Part shown: piece by piece, positions 17,967-27,329 of the stretch
Layout of the letters: every line of letters begins with the position of its first letter
Numbering within the stretch: position 1 is the stretch's first letter
Notes under the pieces: generated by a model
Told to the model about the DNA's origin: nothing
The model's database searches: none
What the model saw: the letters and a program-made list of their open reading frames with translations, nothing else
Source: Archivesica marissinica
Taxonomy: Eukaryota; Mollusca; Bivalvia; Venerida; Vesicomyidae
DNA: 64,000 nt
NCBI GenBank assembly: GCA_014843695.1
Contig: CM026391.1
Coordinates: 17,771,263 to 17,835,262 of the forward strand
Direction: 5' to 3'
Made by a program: the position numbers and the translations under genes

Positions 17967-20009
17967 AATCCTGAATCAACATTATTTCAGCCTGATGAGG
18001 ACACTATACACTTTAATGAAAGATTTATTATGGGTAAATTCCAGTCTATGTTTGAAGAATTAGATTTCGAAATAAGCGATTCAGAGATACTTAGAGCATG
18101 CACAGATTTAAAAAATAACCGCTCAGGTGGTCCTGACTACTTTATAAATGAATTTTTTAAATATGGGATCCTACATATTATTTCCTACTTAAATAAACTT
18201 TTCAACAAACTACTAAATACAGGCTATTTCCCAAGCCAATGGTCAGAGGGTTTTATTGTACCACTTCATAAAAAAGGTGACCCAGACCTCCCGGAAAACT
18301 ATAGGGGAATAACACTTTTGAGTACTTTAGGAAAGCTATTTTCAAGGATATTAAATACAAGACTAAACAAATGGGCGGAATCGTATCAAATATATGTAGA
18401 AGCACAAGCAGGTTTCAGAGAACAAATGGGGACAATGGACAATATTTTTGTATTACATGGGTTGATAAATCATCTGTTAAATGAAAACAAAAAAGTGATT
18501 GTTTGTTTTGTCGACTTTACTAAAGCTTTCGACTATGTGGTGAGAGAAAACGTCTGGTTAAAGTTAATTAAATATGGGGTAAGAGGAACATTTTTGAACG
18601 TATTAAGGTCTATGTATTCGAACGTAAAATCTAGAATTAAAACACAAAATATGCTTAGTGAAAGTTTTATCTGTACATTAGGCGTACGTCAAGGAGACTG
18701 TATGTCACCTTTTCTCTTTTCATTGTACTTAAATGATTTAGAAGAAACATTTATGTTGCAAGGTTTTGCAGGTATTGAAATAGAAATGTTCAAACTTTTT
18801 ATCCTATTATACGCAGATGATATCGTTATATTTTCTGAAAATTTAAATGAATTAAATAAGGGTTTATCGATATTAAAAAACTACTGTGAAAAATGGAAAT
18901 TAGTCGTTAGTGTTCAGAAAACCAAAATTATGATATTCCAAAAAGGCGGCAGAATTAACAGGAATGTTAAGTTCATGTATGGCGACACTGAAATTGAAAT
19001 TGTTAGAAAGTTTACATATTTGGGAATAGTCTTTACTACAGGGGGCTCTTTTTGTGAAACATTTGAAGCGCTATCAGGTCAAGCATTAAAAGCAATTTAT
19101 AAACTAAAAACATACCTGCAAAAACTTACAGACTTACCTGTCAAACATGTATTAGATCTCTTTGATAAACTGATATTACCGATATTAAATTATGGGTGCG
19201 AAGTCTGGGGTATAAACGAATCTAAAAAGATTGAAAATATGCATCTGCATTTTTGTAAAAATTTGCTAGGTGTTAGGCTTCAAACACAAAACAGTTTTAT
19301 TTACGGTGAACTTGGGAGAACCCCATTAAAAAATGATAGAATAATTAGAGTCGTTAAATATTGGTTTAAATTACTCAAATGTGATAATACTAAATACGTT
19401 AAGAAAATATACAATATGATGTTAAATGATATAGATCGCTTACCGAACAAAAAATGCTGGGCTAAATCAATTAAAACTTTGTTTGAAAATCTCGGATTTT
19501 ATTACGTATGGTTCTTTCAAGGAGTAGGAAATGAAAATATATTAATAGAGCAACTTAAACAACGATTAAAAGACACATATCGTCAACATTGGGGCGAGCA
19601 GTTGGACAATTCAACAAGAGCATCATCATATAGACTATTCGCAGACTTTAGCTTCAAATTATATTTAGAAACACTAACACTGAAAAAATATAGATTCGCT
19701 GTAACAAGACTCCGATTATCCGCGCACAGATTAGCAATAGAAACAGGTAGGTGGCATAAACCAAATAAAATTCCAAGAAACGAAAGGAAATGTTTGTACT
19801 GTCACACGTTAGAAGACGAATTTCATTTTTTATTAGAATGTTCATTATTTAAGGAACTTAGAACGCAATATATAAAGAAATATTTCTGGAAAAGACCAAA
19901 CATTCAAAAATGTGTAGCGCTGCTCTCTTCAGAAAACTATAATATTTCGACCAATTTAGCATTATTTATTGCAAAAGCCTTCGAGAAAAGAAACCATTTA
20001 TTCTATTAA
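17967..20009 (+). CDS. non-LTR retrotransposon reverse transcriptase (downstream half)
   Basis: This frame is open from the element boundary, so the ATG at 18030 is not a real start. Reverse-transcriptase blocks are readable in order: LKNNRSGGPDYF, FIVPLHKKGDPDLPENYRGI, AQAGFREQMGTMDNIF, VDFTKAFDYV (first catalytic Asp), LGVRQGDCMSPFLFSLYLND, LYADDIVIF (catalytic DD) and KFTYLGIVF. The C-terminus has a zinc-knuckle-like CLYCHTLEDEFHFLLEC. No stop or frameshift interrupts this half, and the sequence is AT-rich with Lys/Asn/Ile codons. It belongs to a LINE family typical of mollusc genomes; I cannot assign the clade from this alone. Its 5' half ends at 2478, so the viral insertion splits the gene. 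Confidence 0.9.
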   Translation, partial: NPESTLFQPDEDTIHFNERFIMGKFQSMFEELDFEISDSEILRACTDLKNNRSGGPDYFINEFFKYGILHIISYLNKLFNKLLNTGYFPSQWSEGFIVPLHKKGDPDLPENYRGITLLSTLGKLFSRILNTRLNKWAESYQIYVEAQAGFREQMGTMDNIFVLHGLINHLLNENKKVIVCFVDFTKAFDYVVRENVWLKLIKYGVRGTFLNVLRSMYSNVKSRIKTQNMLSESFICTLGVRQGDCMSPFLFSLYLNDLEETFMLQGFAGIEIEMFKLFILLYADDIVIFSENLNELNKGLSILKNYCEKWKLVVSVQKTKIMIFQKGGRINRNVKFMYGDTEIEIVRKFTYLGIVFTTGGSFCETFEALSGQALKAIYKLKTYLQKLTDLPVKHVLDLFDKLILPILNYGCEVWGINESKKIENMHLHFCKNLLGVRLQTQNSFIYGELGRTPLKNDRIIRVVKYWFKLLKCDNTKYVKKIYNMMLNDIDRLPNKKCWAKSIKTLFENLGFYYVWFFQGVGNENILIEQLKQRLKDTYRQHWGEQLDNSTRASSYRLFADFSFKLYLETLTLKKYRFAVTRLRLSAHRLAIETGRWHKPNKIPRNERKCLYCHTLEDEFHFLLECSLFKELRTQYIKKYFWKRPNIQKCVALLSSENYNISTNLALFIAKAFEKRNHLFY

Positions 20010-20030
20010 GCACTTTTCGTTTTAGGTCAG
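20010..20030 (+). mobile_element. 3' end of the LINE
   Basis: Only about 20 bp follow the stop codon (GCACTTTTCGTTTTAG-like) before recombinase coding sequence starts, so the LINE 3' UTR is very short or truncated. No poly(A) or simple-repeat tail is seen. Confidence 0.4.
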
Positions 20031-20269
20031 GCGCGTCGGTATCAGTGTCCGATTTCAGATCAGTATTGCGATCATTGGTTGTGGAATGTCACCTTGACCC
20101 TACTACATACACAAGCCATTCATTAAGAATCGGCGGCGCTACACATGCTCACCTCAATAATATGTCCACAGCACAAATATGCCGTCTTGGCCGTTGGAAG
20201 TCCACGGCTTATAAGAAATACATTCGCACTGATGCATTGCCAATTTCTTCGCCCACTGTACAAGCATGA
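20031..20269 (+). pseudogene. C-terminal fragment of a tyrosine recombinase (Ngaro/DIRS type)
   Basis: The fragment contains the C-terminal catalytic residues of the tyrosine-recombinase family: HSLRIGGATHA with the His-x-x-Arg pair, an LGRW segment, and the nucleophile in AYKKYIRT. The N-terminal half, including the first catalytic Arg, is missing, because the LINE end abuts it. The stop is TGA at 20267. It is followed by 3'-type repeats, as expected at the downstream end of an Ngaro/DIRS element. A separate recombinase N-terminus appears at 26076 and is probably from another copy. Confidence 0.8.
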
Positions 20270-20376
20270 GGACAAAAGCCTCCGAGCCTACTGTGACAAA
20301 GCAGAGGCCCTACACTGTCCAGCACATACTTATAATTATTAGGGTGCCATTACTTGTTAGTATATAATAGTATGTA

Positions 20377-20730
20377 ACCAACAGTATTAGTCTACTGTAA
20401 TAAAGCAGAGGCTTTGTAAATATCAACATTGGCTACACAAGTCTACGGTAACGAAGCCGAGGCTTGTATCCAATAGTATTATATAACAGTCTACGGTAAC
20501 GAAGCCGAGGCTTGTATCCAATAGTATTATATAACAGTCTACGGTAACGAAGCCGAGGCTTGTATCCAATAGTATTATATAACAGTCTACGGTAACGAAG
20601 CCGAGGCTTGTATCCAATAGTATTATATAACAGTCTACGGTAATAAAGCCGGGGCTTGGAGTCACTAGTATTATAAGTGTGTATATAGATATATATAGAA
20701 GTCTACGGTAATAGAAGTAGAGACTTGTAA
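20377..20730. repeat. ~47-bp tandem repeats downstream of the recombinase
   Basis: Four near-perfect and two or three diverged copies of a unit with TCTACGGTAACGAAGCCGAG and GTATCCAATAGTATTATATA. Related shorter words (AAAGCAGAGGC) begin already at 20299. They probably belong to the split direct repeats or 3' UTR of the recombinase-bearing retrotransposon. Confidence 0.85.
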
Positions 20731-21169
20731 CCAACGGTGCGTGATCAGCATTTAGGCCGGTGGCCAATAGTGAAGCCATGTTTACTGTATAATATAGATT
20801 ACGGCGTTCATAGCATTTTCGTTACCGAGTTATAAAACATTACGGTCTTAGTTCAATTATAGCTCTGTTTAATTCAGCGAATAACCTGGCGATCTGTACA
20901 AAAATGCAAACGGCGGATGCTATACACGCGCCGGTTTGGAGTGTATTGTAAGGTGTTTAGTACACTGTACATGCAGTTAGCTATTCGCTGAATGCTGTAA
21001 ATATGTATATTGGTGTTTTGTTTTTTCTTACATGTACAATGTATACAGTACCGGTAGTACAGGTACAGTCTCACCGCATGGTCAGGCTAGTCAAGTAGTA
21101 GGATAGTTCTACTATGGTTTCAATAATAGCTTCGAGGGTATTAACCTTAATCTGGTTAATTAAAATTAC
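20731..21169. other. non-coding spacer in the retrotransposon region
   Basis: No supported gene or repeat. It contains an imperfect inverted pair around ATTCAGCGAATAACC (20874) and TTAGCTATTCGCTGAATGC (20977), which could form a hairpin about 100 bp across. Confidence 0.4.
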
Positions 21170-21409
21170 ATGCAGGTATATCGTGGTTGGAGCGTTGGTT
21201 TATTGCTCTCCCTAATTATAGGTTCGCTAGTATTTCATATATATCATAGTTGCGTTAGACTCGTGGATCTGGGCGGTTTCTCTTTGGCGGATTTTGGTTT
21301 GCCTAGATATGGCTATCTGAAACAATCTGTATTAGCCTTGGGCAAATCATTAGCAGTAGTTTGTTTTAGTATAATATGTACTTACTACATTGTAGAACTA
21401 CTGTTGTAA
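21170..21409 (+). CDS. possible small membrane ORF, 79 aa
   Basis: A short open frame with two hydrophobic stretches (VGLLLSLIIGSLVFHIY and LAVVCFSIICTYYIVELLL). It lies between the recombinase fragment and the hydrolase ORF. No motif, no known homology; it may be chance in AT-rich DNA. Confidence 0.2.
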   Translation: MQVYRGWSVGLLLSLIIGSLVFHIYHSCVRLVDLGGFSLADFGLPRYGYLKQSVLALGKSLAVVCFSIICTYYIVELLL

Positions 21410-21627
21410 ATATTTATTGTTTTCTGACATTTTAATAAAAATGTCCTTTTCCAACCATTCAGGTTTTATTGTTTCATTCTCCCATCAGAGTTCCACTGAG
21501 CCTATCACATCCTATGCTAGACAACGAGCAGGACATAAATATAATTTTATGAAAAGCATAAAACGTTTTATGTACGAGTCATTATTTACAGAGGCCGGGA
21601 CGTTCCCACCCTGTAAGGGAATTAGGC

Positions 21628-22206
21628 ATGACCACGTTCCATCCAATCAAATGCAATTACGGTCACATGACAGGTCCAGGCCAATCACCATCTAGGTGGG
21701 CCATTAATTCTTATATTTTGAAGAAGACAGACTTACTGCGGAAACAAAATAGTTACCACCACCACCCCATCCACCACCAGGGACCCGACATCGTGATATT
21801 GTTCGCGGGTACGAACGACGTATATCAGGCGTCACTTTCAGTGGAGGAAATAGCTACGCAATTTCTGGAACTAGTGGACAAGCTGATCAATACCGCTAAG
21901 GCGCGACAGGTCATAGTATGCCAGACACTGCACAGATGCCAGCCCACTACCCATACAAGGTACCCCGTGGATGTTACATGGTTCAACGACCGAGTAGACG
22001 AGCTTAACAAGAGATTGAGCGACATATTGCCGGATTCATTCCCAGAGAAAGCCTTCTTATGGAGATTGAAAGGGTTTTGGTCCGAGAGTAGTAAGCTGAG
22101 GAATTTCGCTCCAGACGGTTGTCACCTTTCCCATGAGGGTCAATATCGCCTGCTGTCAGACGTCCGTGCTGCTGTGGTGGCTGCCCTACGACATACTCTG
22201 AAATAA
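21628..22206 (+). CDS. SGNH-hydrolase-like ORF, 192 aa, lacking the first catalytic block
   Basis: SGNH hydrolases use Ser, Gly, Asn and His in four blocks. Here the Gly-x-Asn-Asp block is clear (DIVILFAGTNDVY) and so is the final Asp-x-x-His block (FAPDGCHLSHEGQYRLL). The first GDS block is not visible before them; the N-terminal ~45 residues look unrelated, so the 5' end is probably truncated or rearranged. Such hydrolase ORFs are known as accessory genes in some Ngaro-type elements and some LINEs (recalled, not checked). The location between recombinase and a second repeat array fits an Ngaro third ORF. Activity is unlikely in this copy. Confidence 0.7.
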   Translation: MTTFHPIKCNYGHMTGPGQSPSRWAINSYILKKTDLLRKQNSYHHHPIHHQGPDIVILFAGTNDVYQASLSVEEIATQFLELVDKLINTAKARQVIVCQTLHRCQPTTHTRYPVDVTWFNDRVDELNKRLSDILPDSFPEKAFLWRLKGFWSESSKLRNFAPDGCHLSHEGQYRLLSDVRAAVVAALRHTLK

Positions 22207-22435
22207 ATCTCAGATACGTATTCTATATGATTTTATTACCAAAACTATCATTAGTTTTCCTGTCTCTATCAGTAACCGCCTGTGAACATTCCCTTGTCAC
22301 TGTATCGGTTCTGAATTCATCCTAATACGGGATTCCGACTGTAGAGCTGCCAATCGTAGAGTATATTTATATGTTTATAGTAGCCTCTATTGCTTACCCA
22401 ATATAACCAGCATGCCAAGTAGTTTTCTTCTTCTG

Positions 22436-23205
22436 ACTAGTTAGTGTAAGGTACCGGGAATATGGTTGTCACATATAAGTGACACCGACTGTCGAGGTGC
22501 GGTGCACATCTGGTTCGACATGACTCGGTTACCGTACACACATATTAAGTTTTATACTGTCGAGGTGCGGTGCACATCTGGTTCGACACGTCTCAGTGGA
22601 TTTATACACAGTTTTCTTCTAACTAGTACATTTATCAGATAGTGTAAGGTACTGGGAATATGGTTGTCACATATAACTGACACCGACTGTCGAGGTGCGG
22701 TGCACATCTGGTTCGACATGACTCAGTTACCGTACACACATATTAAGTTTTATGCTGTCGAGGTGCGGTGCACATCTGGTTCGACATGACTCAGTTACCG
22801 TACACACATATTACGTTTTTATGCTGTCGAGGTGCATTGCACACCTGGTTCGACAAGTCTTAGTTGTATTATATACATGATAATCTTAATGCTGTCTAGG
22901 TGCATCACACATCTGGTTCGACACGTCTCAGATCGGTCGATTTATACACACACTGGTATGCAGGCGGTCTAGGTGCGTTGCACACCTGGTTTGACACATC
23001 TTAGTTGTACTATATACATGATAATCTTAATGCTTTCGAGGCGTGGTGCACATCGGATTCTACACGTCATAGTTGTATTATACATGTAATAGCCTTAAGC
23101 TATCCAGGTGCGGTGCACATCGGATTCTACACATAGTTGTATTATACACATATCAATGTTAACGCAGTCGAGGTGCAGTGCACATCTGGTTCGACAGGTC
23201 TAAGA
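22436..23205. repeat. array of short inverted-end repeats (GTCGAGGTGCGGTGCACATC)
   Basis: About 11 copies of a ~33-bp core beginning CTGTCGAGGTGCGGTGCACA and ending CTGGTTCGACATG, spaced 40-120 bp apart. Each core is partly palindromic (GTCGA ... TCGAC with GTGCAC at the centre). Longer units with TTACCGTACACACATATTA occur in the middle. The array precedes gag and is likely the 5' untranslated/terminal repeat region of the retrotransposon. Confidence 0.85.
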
Positions 23206-23373
23206 GGCATGATGCGTGCAACAATACTAATGCATTTGTGGTGCATGACATACCGGGGTCGACTGCACCACATGCTCGACTCCGACCTACCTGTATGGAC
23301 AGGTGGGGTCGGGCAAATAATAATTTACATAAATTCAATACACATCATATTAACAGACTTGTTGGTATTTTAG

Positions 23374-24558
23374 ATGAAACCTCCATACCGCCGTCGGGTG
23401 CCCAGCAGCAAAAAGCTGAAGGAGGGCCCGAGCCAAAAACGCATGAGGGCACCAAAACGAGCACATCTCGAGGCTGCCTCAAAAGTCAACAAGGCGGATC
23501 GGAGCAAGGCGATAGCGGGCCCAAGCGGGTGTACCACCGCACAAAGTATTGTGCACATCGTGCATCAGGAGTCAGATTCAGGTTCCGAACCCGAGGAGCC
23601 AGTCCACAACACAGGCAACCACCTACAAAGGACTGGACCGATATCACAGGTCGACATTCTGCCGATAGACATCACAACCCCACAACCAGGACAGCGACAT
23701 GCTCGTACCTCAACAGTAGTAGATGATTCACCGGAAGTTTCCGACTCGGAAGACTTCCCTTTTCATAGTCTCCTTCAAGACCATGCACAGGATCTAACAG
23801 GTAATGGCACCCCAGTCCAAATGTCGGACTCAATCAGTACACCAATCGTCAACCAAATAAAGAAGCCCCTTTGCCAATCTATCTGGAATGACAAATACGT
23901 AGATCTCGCTCTTCTCCTTCCAACAACAATAGCCCAATCAAGTCCAACGTCGTACACCTTACACATGTACCATAATTCGACCATCAGCTTAGCGCGCTCA
24001 ACAAAGGTTAAGAAGATCCAGAACATAGAAACCTGGACATCCGCATTCATTCGGTATATTGCTGTATACTCAACAACATTTCCGCTGCATACACCTCAAT
24101 TATTAAAATATGCAGAAATCGTTCGCGACATCGCTACACGAAGACCAGGTCTGTCATTCCTATACTATGACACACAATTTAGATTAGCTAGGGAAACTCT
24201 TCCCCTGCCCTGGGACAGGATTCACACCGAACTCTGGCTAATGGCCTGCACATCACTTCAGCCTTCTAGCCAGCCTAGCTTTCAGTCACCTCGGCCCTTT
24301 CGGCCTTCAACAAAATCAGATAATGCTAGCAGGTCCAAACGGTTTCTTGACAACACATGCTGGCACTTCAACAAGCGACCAGGATGTCGTAGCCAAAAAT
24401 GCACCCAGCCCCACATATACGGTTACTGCAGGGGCTCACACACATCATTCAATTGCTCTTACTCTTCCAAAGAGCAGGCTGCTAGAGCCACACCAGCAGC
24501 CACTCCACTTCGACCCACCGGTAACAAACCACCCAAACCAGGTGGTAACTCCAATTAA
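23374..24558 (+). CDS. Gag-like protein of an Ngaro/DIRS-type retrotransposon, 394 aa
   Basis: An intact ORF starting ATG at 23374. The N-terminus is basic (YRRRVPSSKKLKEG), followed by an acidic Ser/Pro-rich region. The helical middle contains NIETWTSAFIRYIAVYS and LLKYAEIVRDIATR, characteristic of the structural protein of this element type. The C-terminal Cys/His region (CWHFNKRPGC, KCTQPHIYGYC, FNC) is a zinc-knuckle-like nucleic-acid binding module. The reading frame overlaps the polymerase frame, which is open from 24323, by about 235 bp, so pol expression would need a frameshift or re-initiation. Confidence 0.78.
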   Translation: MKPPYRRRVPSSKKLKEGPSQKRMRAPKRAHLEAASKVNKADRSKAIAGPSGCTTAQSIVHIVHQESDSGSEPEEPVHNTGNHLQRTGPISQVDILPIDITTPQPGQRHARTSTVVDDSPEVSDSEDFPFHSLLQDHAQDLTGNGTPVQMSDSISTPIVNQIKKPLCQSIWNDKYVDLALLLPTTIAQSSPTSYTLHMYHNSTISLARSTKVKKIQNIETWTSAFIRYIAVYSTTFPLHTPQLLKYAEIVRDIATRRPGLSFLYYDTQFRLARETLPLPWDRIHTELWLMACTSLQPSSQPSFQSPRPFRPSTKSDNASRSKRFLDNTCWHFNKRPGCRSQKCTQPHIYGYCRGSHTSFNCSYSSKEQAARATPAATPLRPTGNKPPKPGGNSN

Positions 24559-26058
24559 TATTCATGCCATAGCCCCATTCTTGAGGGGCTATCCCCTTCC
24601 CGGCTACCTCGTGCAAGGCTTCACACACGGCTTTAAGTTAGGATACACTGGCCCCAGGTCTGCATGTTCATCTCCTAATCTGAAGTCGTGTACCGACCTT
24701 CCAGTCATTGTCAGGGCAAAAGTTCAAAAAGAAGTCACAGCGGGTCGTTTCAAGGGCCCGTTTTCCAAGACACCTCTGTCCAACCTCCACATTAGTCCCA
24801 TTGGACTGGTCCCCAAAAAAGAAGCAGGACAATACCGTCTAATTCACCACTTAAGTTACCCATCGGGAAAATCTATAAACGATTTTATAGATCCCAACCT
24901 AGCCTCCGTTTCATACGCAACATTCGATAGTGCAGTTAAAATAGTATTGCGGCTGGGTCGGGGTACCCTTCTTAGTAAGACGGACATTGAATCTGCATTT
25001 AGGATCATTCCCATTCATTCAGAGGATCACAACCTCCTCGGTTTCCAACTCGATGGTCTGTTCTATTATGACGTTTGCTTGCCCATGGGCTGTTCGTCAG
25101 CACCAGCTATATTTGAACGGTTTAGTACGGCCCTGGAATACATATCTAATAGACATCTCCACATAGAGCACATGGTACACATATTGGATGACTTCCTCAT
25201 TCTCGGCCCCCCTAAATCACCAACTTGCCAGCAGAACCTAGAGAGATTCCTCCAATTTTGCGCATCAGTAGGCATCCCTACCAAAGCGGACAAAACGGAG
25301 AATGCCCGTACGGTAATTAAGTTCATGGGTTTAGAACTTGACTCAGATCTCATTGAAGCCCGTCTTCCACAGGATAAACTCTGCAAACTTCGAATCGAAC
25401 TTAAATCCGTTAAGCGAACCATTACTCTTAAACAGCTGCAATCTCTTCTTGGTTACTTGAATTACTGCTGTCAAGTGGTTACTCCGGGTAGATGTTTTCT
25501 ACGACGTCTTTATGACCTGACAAAATGGGCGGCAAAATCCCATCATTACATTACCCTAAACAAAGAACACCGCAAGAACATTGCGGCATGGGAACTCTTT
25601 GCAGAACATTTCAATGGAAGAGCTTTACTCCTAGAGCGCCGCTGGGTGGACTCTGAAACCCTTCACTTACATACTGACGCAGCAGGAGCTCGTGGTTACG
25701 GAGCCATTTTTAATAGCCATTGGTTTTTCGGGGCATGGCCTCCAGCATTGCAACACCACAACATAACATTTAAGGAACTGTCCCCAATCGTATTATCCAT
25801 AGAAATATGGGGCCCCGAACTAAAATATCGCTGCATCAGGCTTCACACTGACAACATAGCAGTTATGCATATAATCAACAACCAAACTGCCAACGTAGGA
25901 AATACAATATTCTTGTCAATGCACAACACATACCGGGTAAACAAAATATCTTACCAGATTTTCTCTCTCGGCTGCAGGTAGACCGCGTCCTACAACTGGC
26001 AGTAAACGTGGACAGAGAACCAGTGGCAGTCCCGGGTCATCTGCTCTTACTTCCCTGA
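24323..26058 (+). pseudogene. Ngaro/DIRS-type reverse transcriptase-RNase H, frameshifted near the end
   Basis: RT motifs are clear: PISPIGLVPKK-type block (ISPIGLVPKKEAGQYRLIHH), LLSKTDIESAFRIIPI (first Asp), LPMGCSSAPAIFERF, HILDDFLIL (catalytic DD) and KFMGLELDS. RNase H follows with LHTDAAGARGYGAIF and RLHTDNIAVMHIIN. The first frame ends at 25981, but the family C-terminus (HIPGKQNILPDFLSRLQ) lies in another frame, so a frameshift, probably with a deletion, occurs around 25910-25925; that frame stops at 26056-26058. The true start is uncertain because the first ~80 codons overlap gag. The order gag, RT-RH, recombinase matches Ngaro/DIRS elements. Confidence 0.85.
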
Positions 26059-26075
26059 ACCACGCAGTTCTCAAC

Positions 26076-26329
26076 TTGCTGAATACCTCATTAGCACCTT
26101 CTACCACAGCTAGTTACAGGAATGCTCTAGGACACTTTGCCAAATTTCATCAGGCATATTACCCAGACACCCCAAGTCTGCCAACATCCGAGCACAAGGT
26201 CGCTCAGTTCATAACCATCTGTCATTTGAGGCAGCTTAAGCATTCCACAATTACGTCATACATGTCAGCTATCGCATATATTCACAAGATACAAAATTTG
26301 GCAAATCCGGCAGATTCATTTCTTGTAAA
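26076..26329 (+). CDS. N-terminal part of a tyrosine recombinase, cut by the gap
   Basis: An open frame starting MLNTSLAPSTTASYRNALGH and reading helical segments (KVAQFITICHLRQLKHSTIT, SYMSAIAYIHKIQ) typical of the core-binding domain of DIRS/Ngaro recombinases. It directly follows the RNase H frame. The catalytic domain would lie in the assembly gap. Confidence 0.75.
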
Positions 26330-27329
26330 NNNNNNNNNNNNNNNNNNNNNNNNNNNNNNNNNNNNNNNNNNNNNNNNNNNNNNNNNNNNNNNNNNNNNNN
26401 NNNNNNNNNNNNNNNNNNNNNNNNNNNNNNNNNNNNNNNNNNNNNNNNNNNNNNNNNNNNNNNNNNNNNNNNNNNNNNNNNNNNNNNNNNNNNNNNNNNN
26501 NNNNNNNNNNNNNNNNNNNNNNNNNNNNNNNNNNNNNNNNNNNNNNNNNNNNNNNNNNNNNNNNNNNNNNNNNNNNNNNNNNNNNNNNNNNNNNNNNNNN
26601 NNNNNNNNNNNNNNNNNNNNNNNNNNNNNNNNNNNNNNNNNNNNNNNNNNNNNNNNNNNNNNNNNNNNNNNNNNNNNNNNNNNNNNNNNNNNNNNNNNNN
26701 NNNNNNNNNNNNNNNNNNNNNNNNNNNNNNNNNNNNNNNNNNNNNNNNNNNNNNNNNNNNNNNNNNNNNNNNNNNNNNNNNNNNNNNNNNNNNNNNNNNN
26801 NNNNNNNNNNNNNNNNNNNNNNNNNNNNNNNNNNNNNNNNNNNNNNNNNNNNNNNNNNNNNNNNNNNNNNNNNNNNNNNNNNNNNNNNNNNNNNNNNNNN
26901 NNNNNNNNNNNNNNNNNNNNNNNNNNNNNNNNNNNNNNNNNNNNNNNNNNNNNNNNNNNNNNNNNNNNNNNNNNNNNNNNNNNNNNNNNNNNNNNNNNNN
27001 NNNNNNNNNNNNNNNNNNNNNNNNNNNNNNNNNNNNNNNNNNNNNNNNNNNNNNNNNNNNNNNNNNNNNNNNNNNNNNNNNNNNNNNNNNNNNNNNNNNN
27101 NNNNNNNNNNNNNNNNNNNNNNNNNNNNNNNNNNNNNNNNNNNNNNNNNNNNNNNNNNNNNNNNNNNNNNNNNNNNNNNNNNNNNNNNNNNNNNNNNNNN
27201 NNNNNNNNNNNNNNNNNNNNNNNNNNNNNNNNNNNNNNNNNNNNNNNNNNNNNNNNNNNNNNNNNNNNNNNNNNNNNNNNNNNNNNNNNNNNNNNNNNNN
27301 NNNNNNNNNNNNNNNNNNNNNNNNNNNNN
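26330..27329. other. assembly gap, 1000 N
   Basis: Exactly 1000 N, so a nominal size rather than a measured one. It separates the recombinase gene from the 47-bp satellite. Confidence 0.98.
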
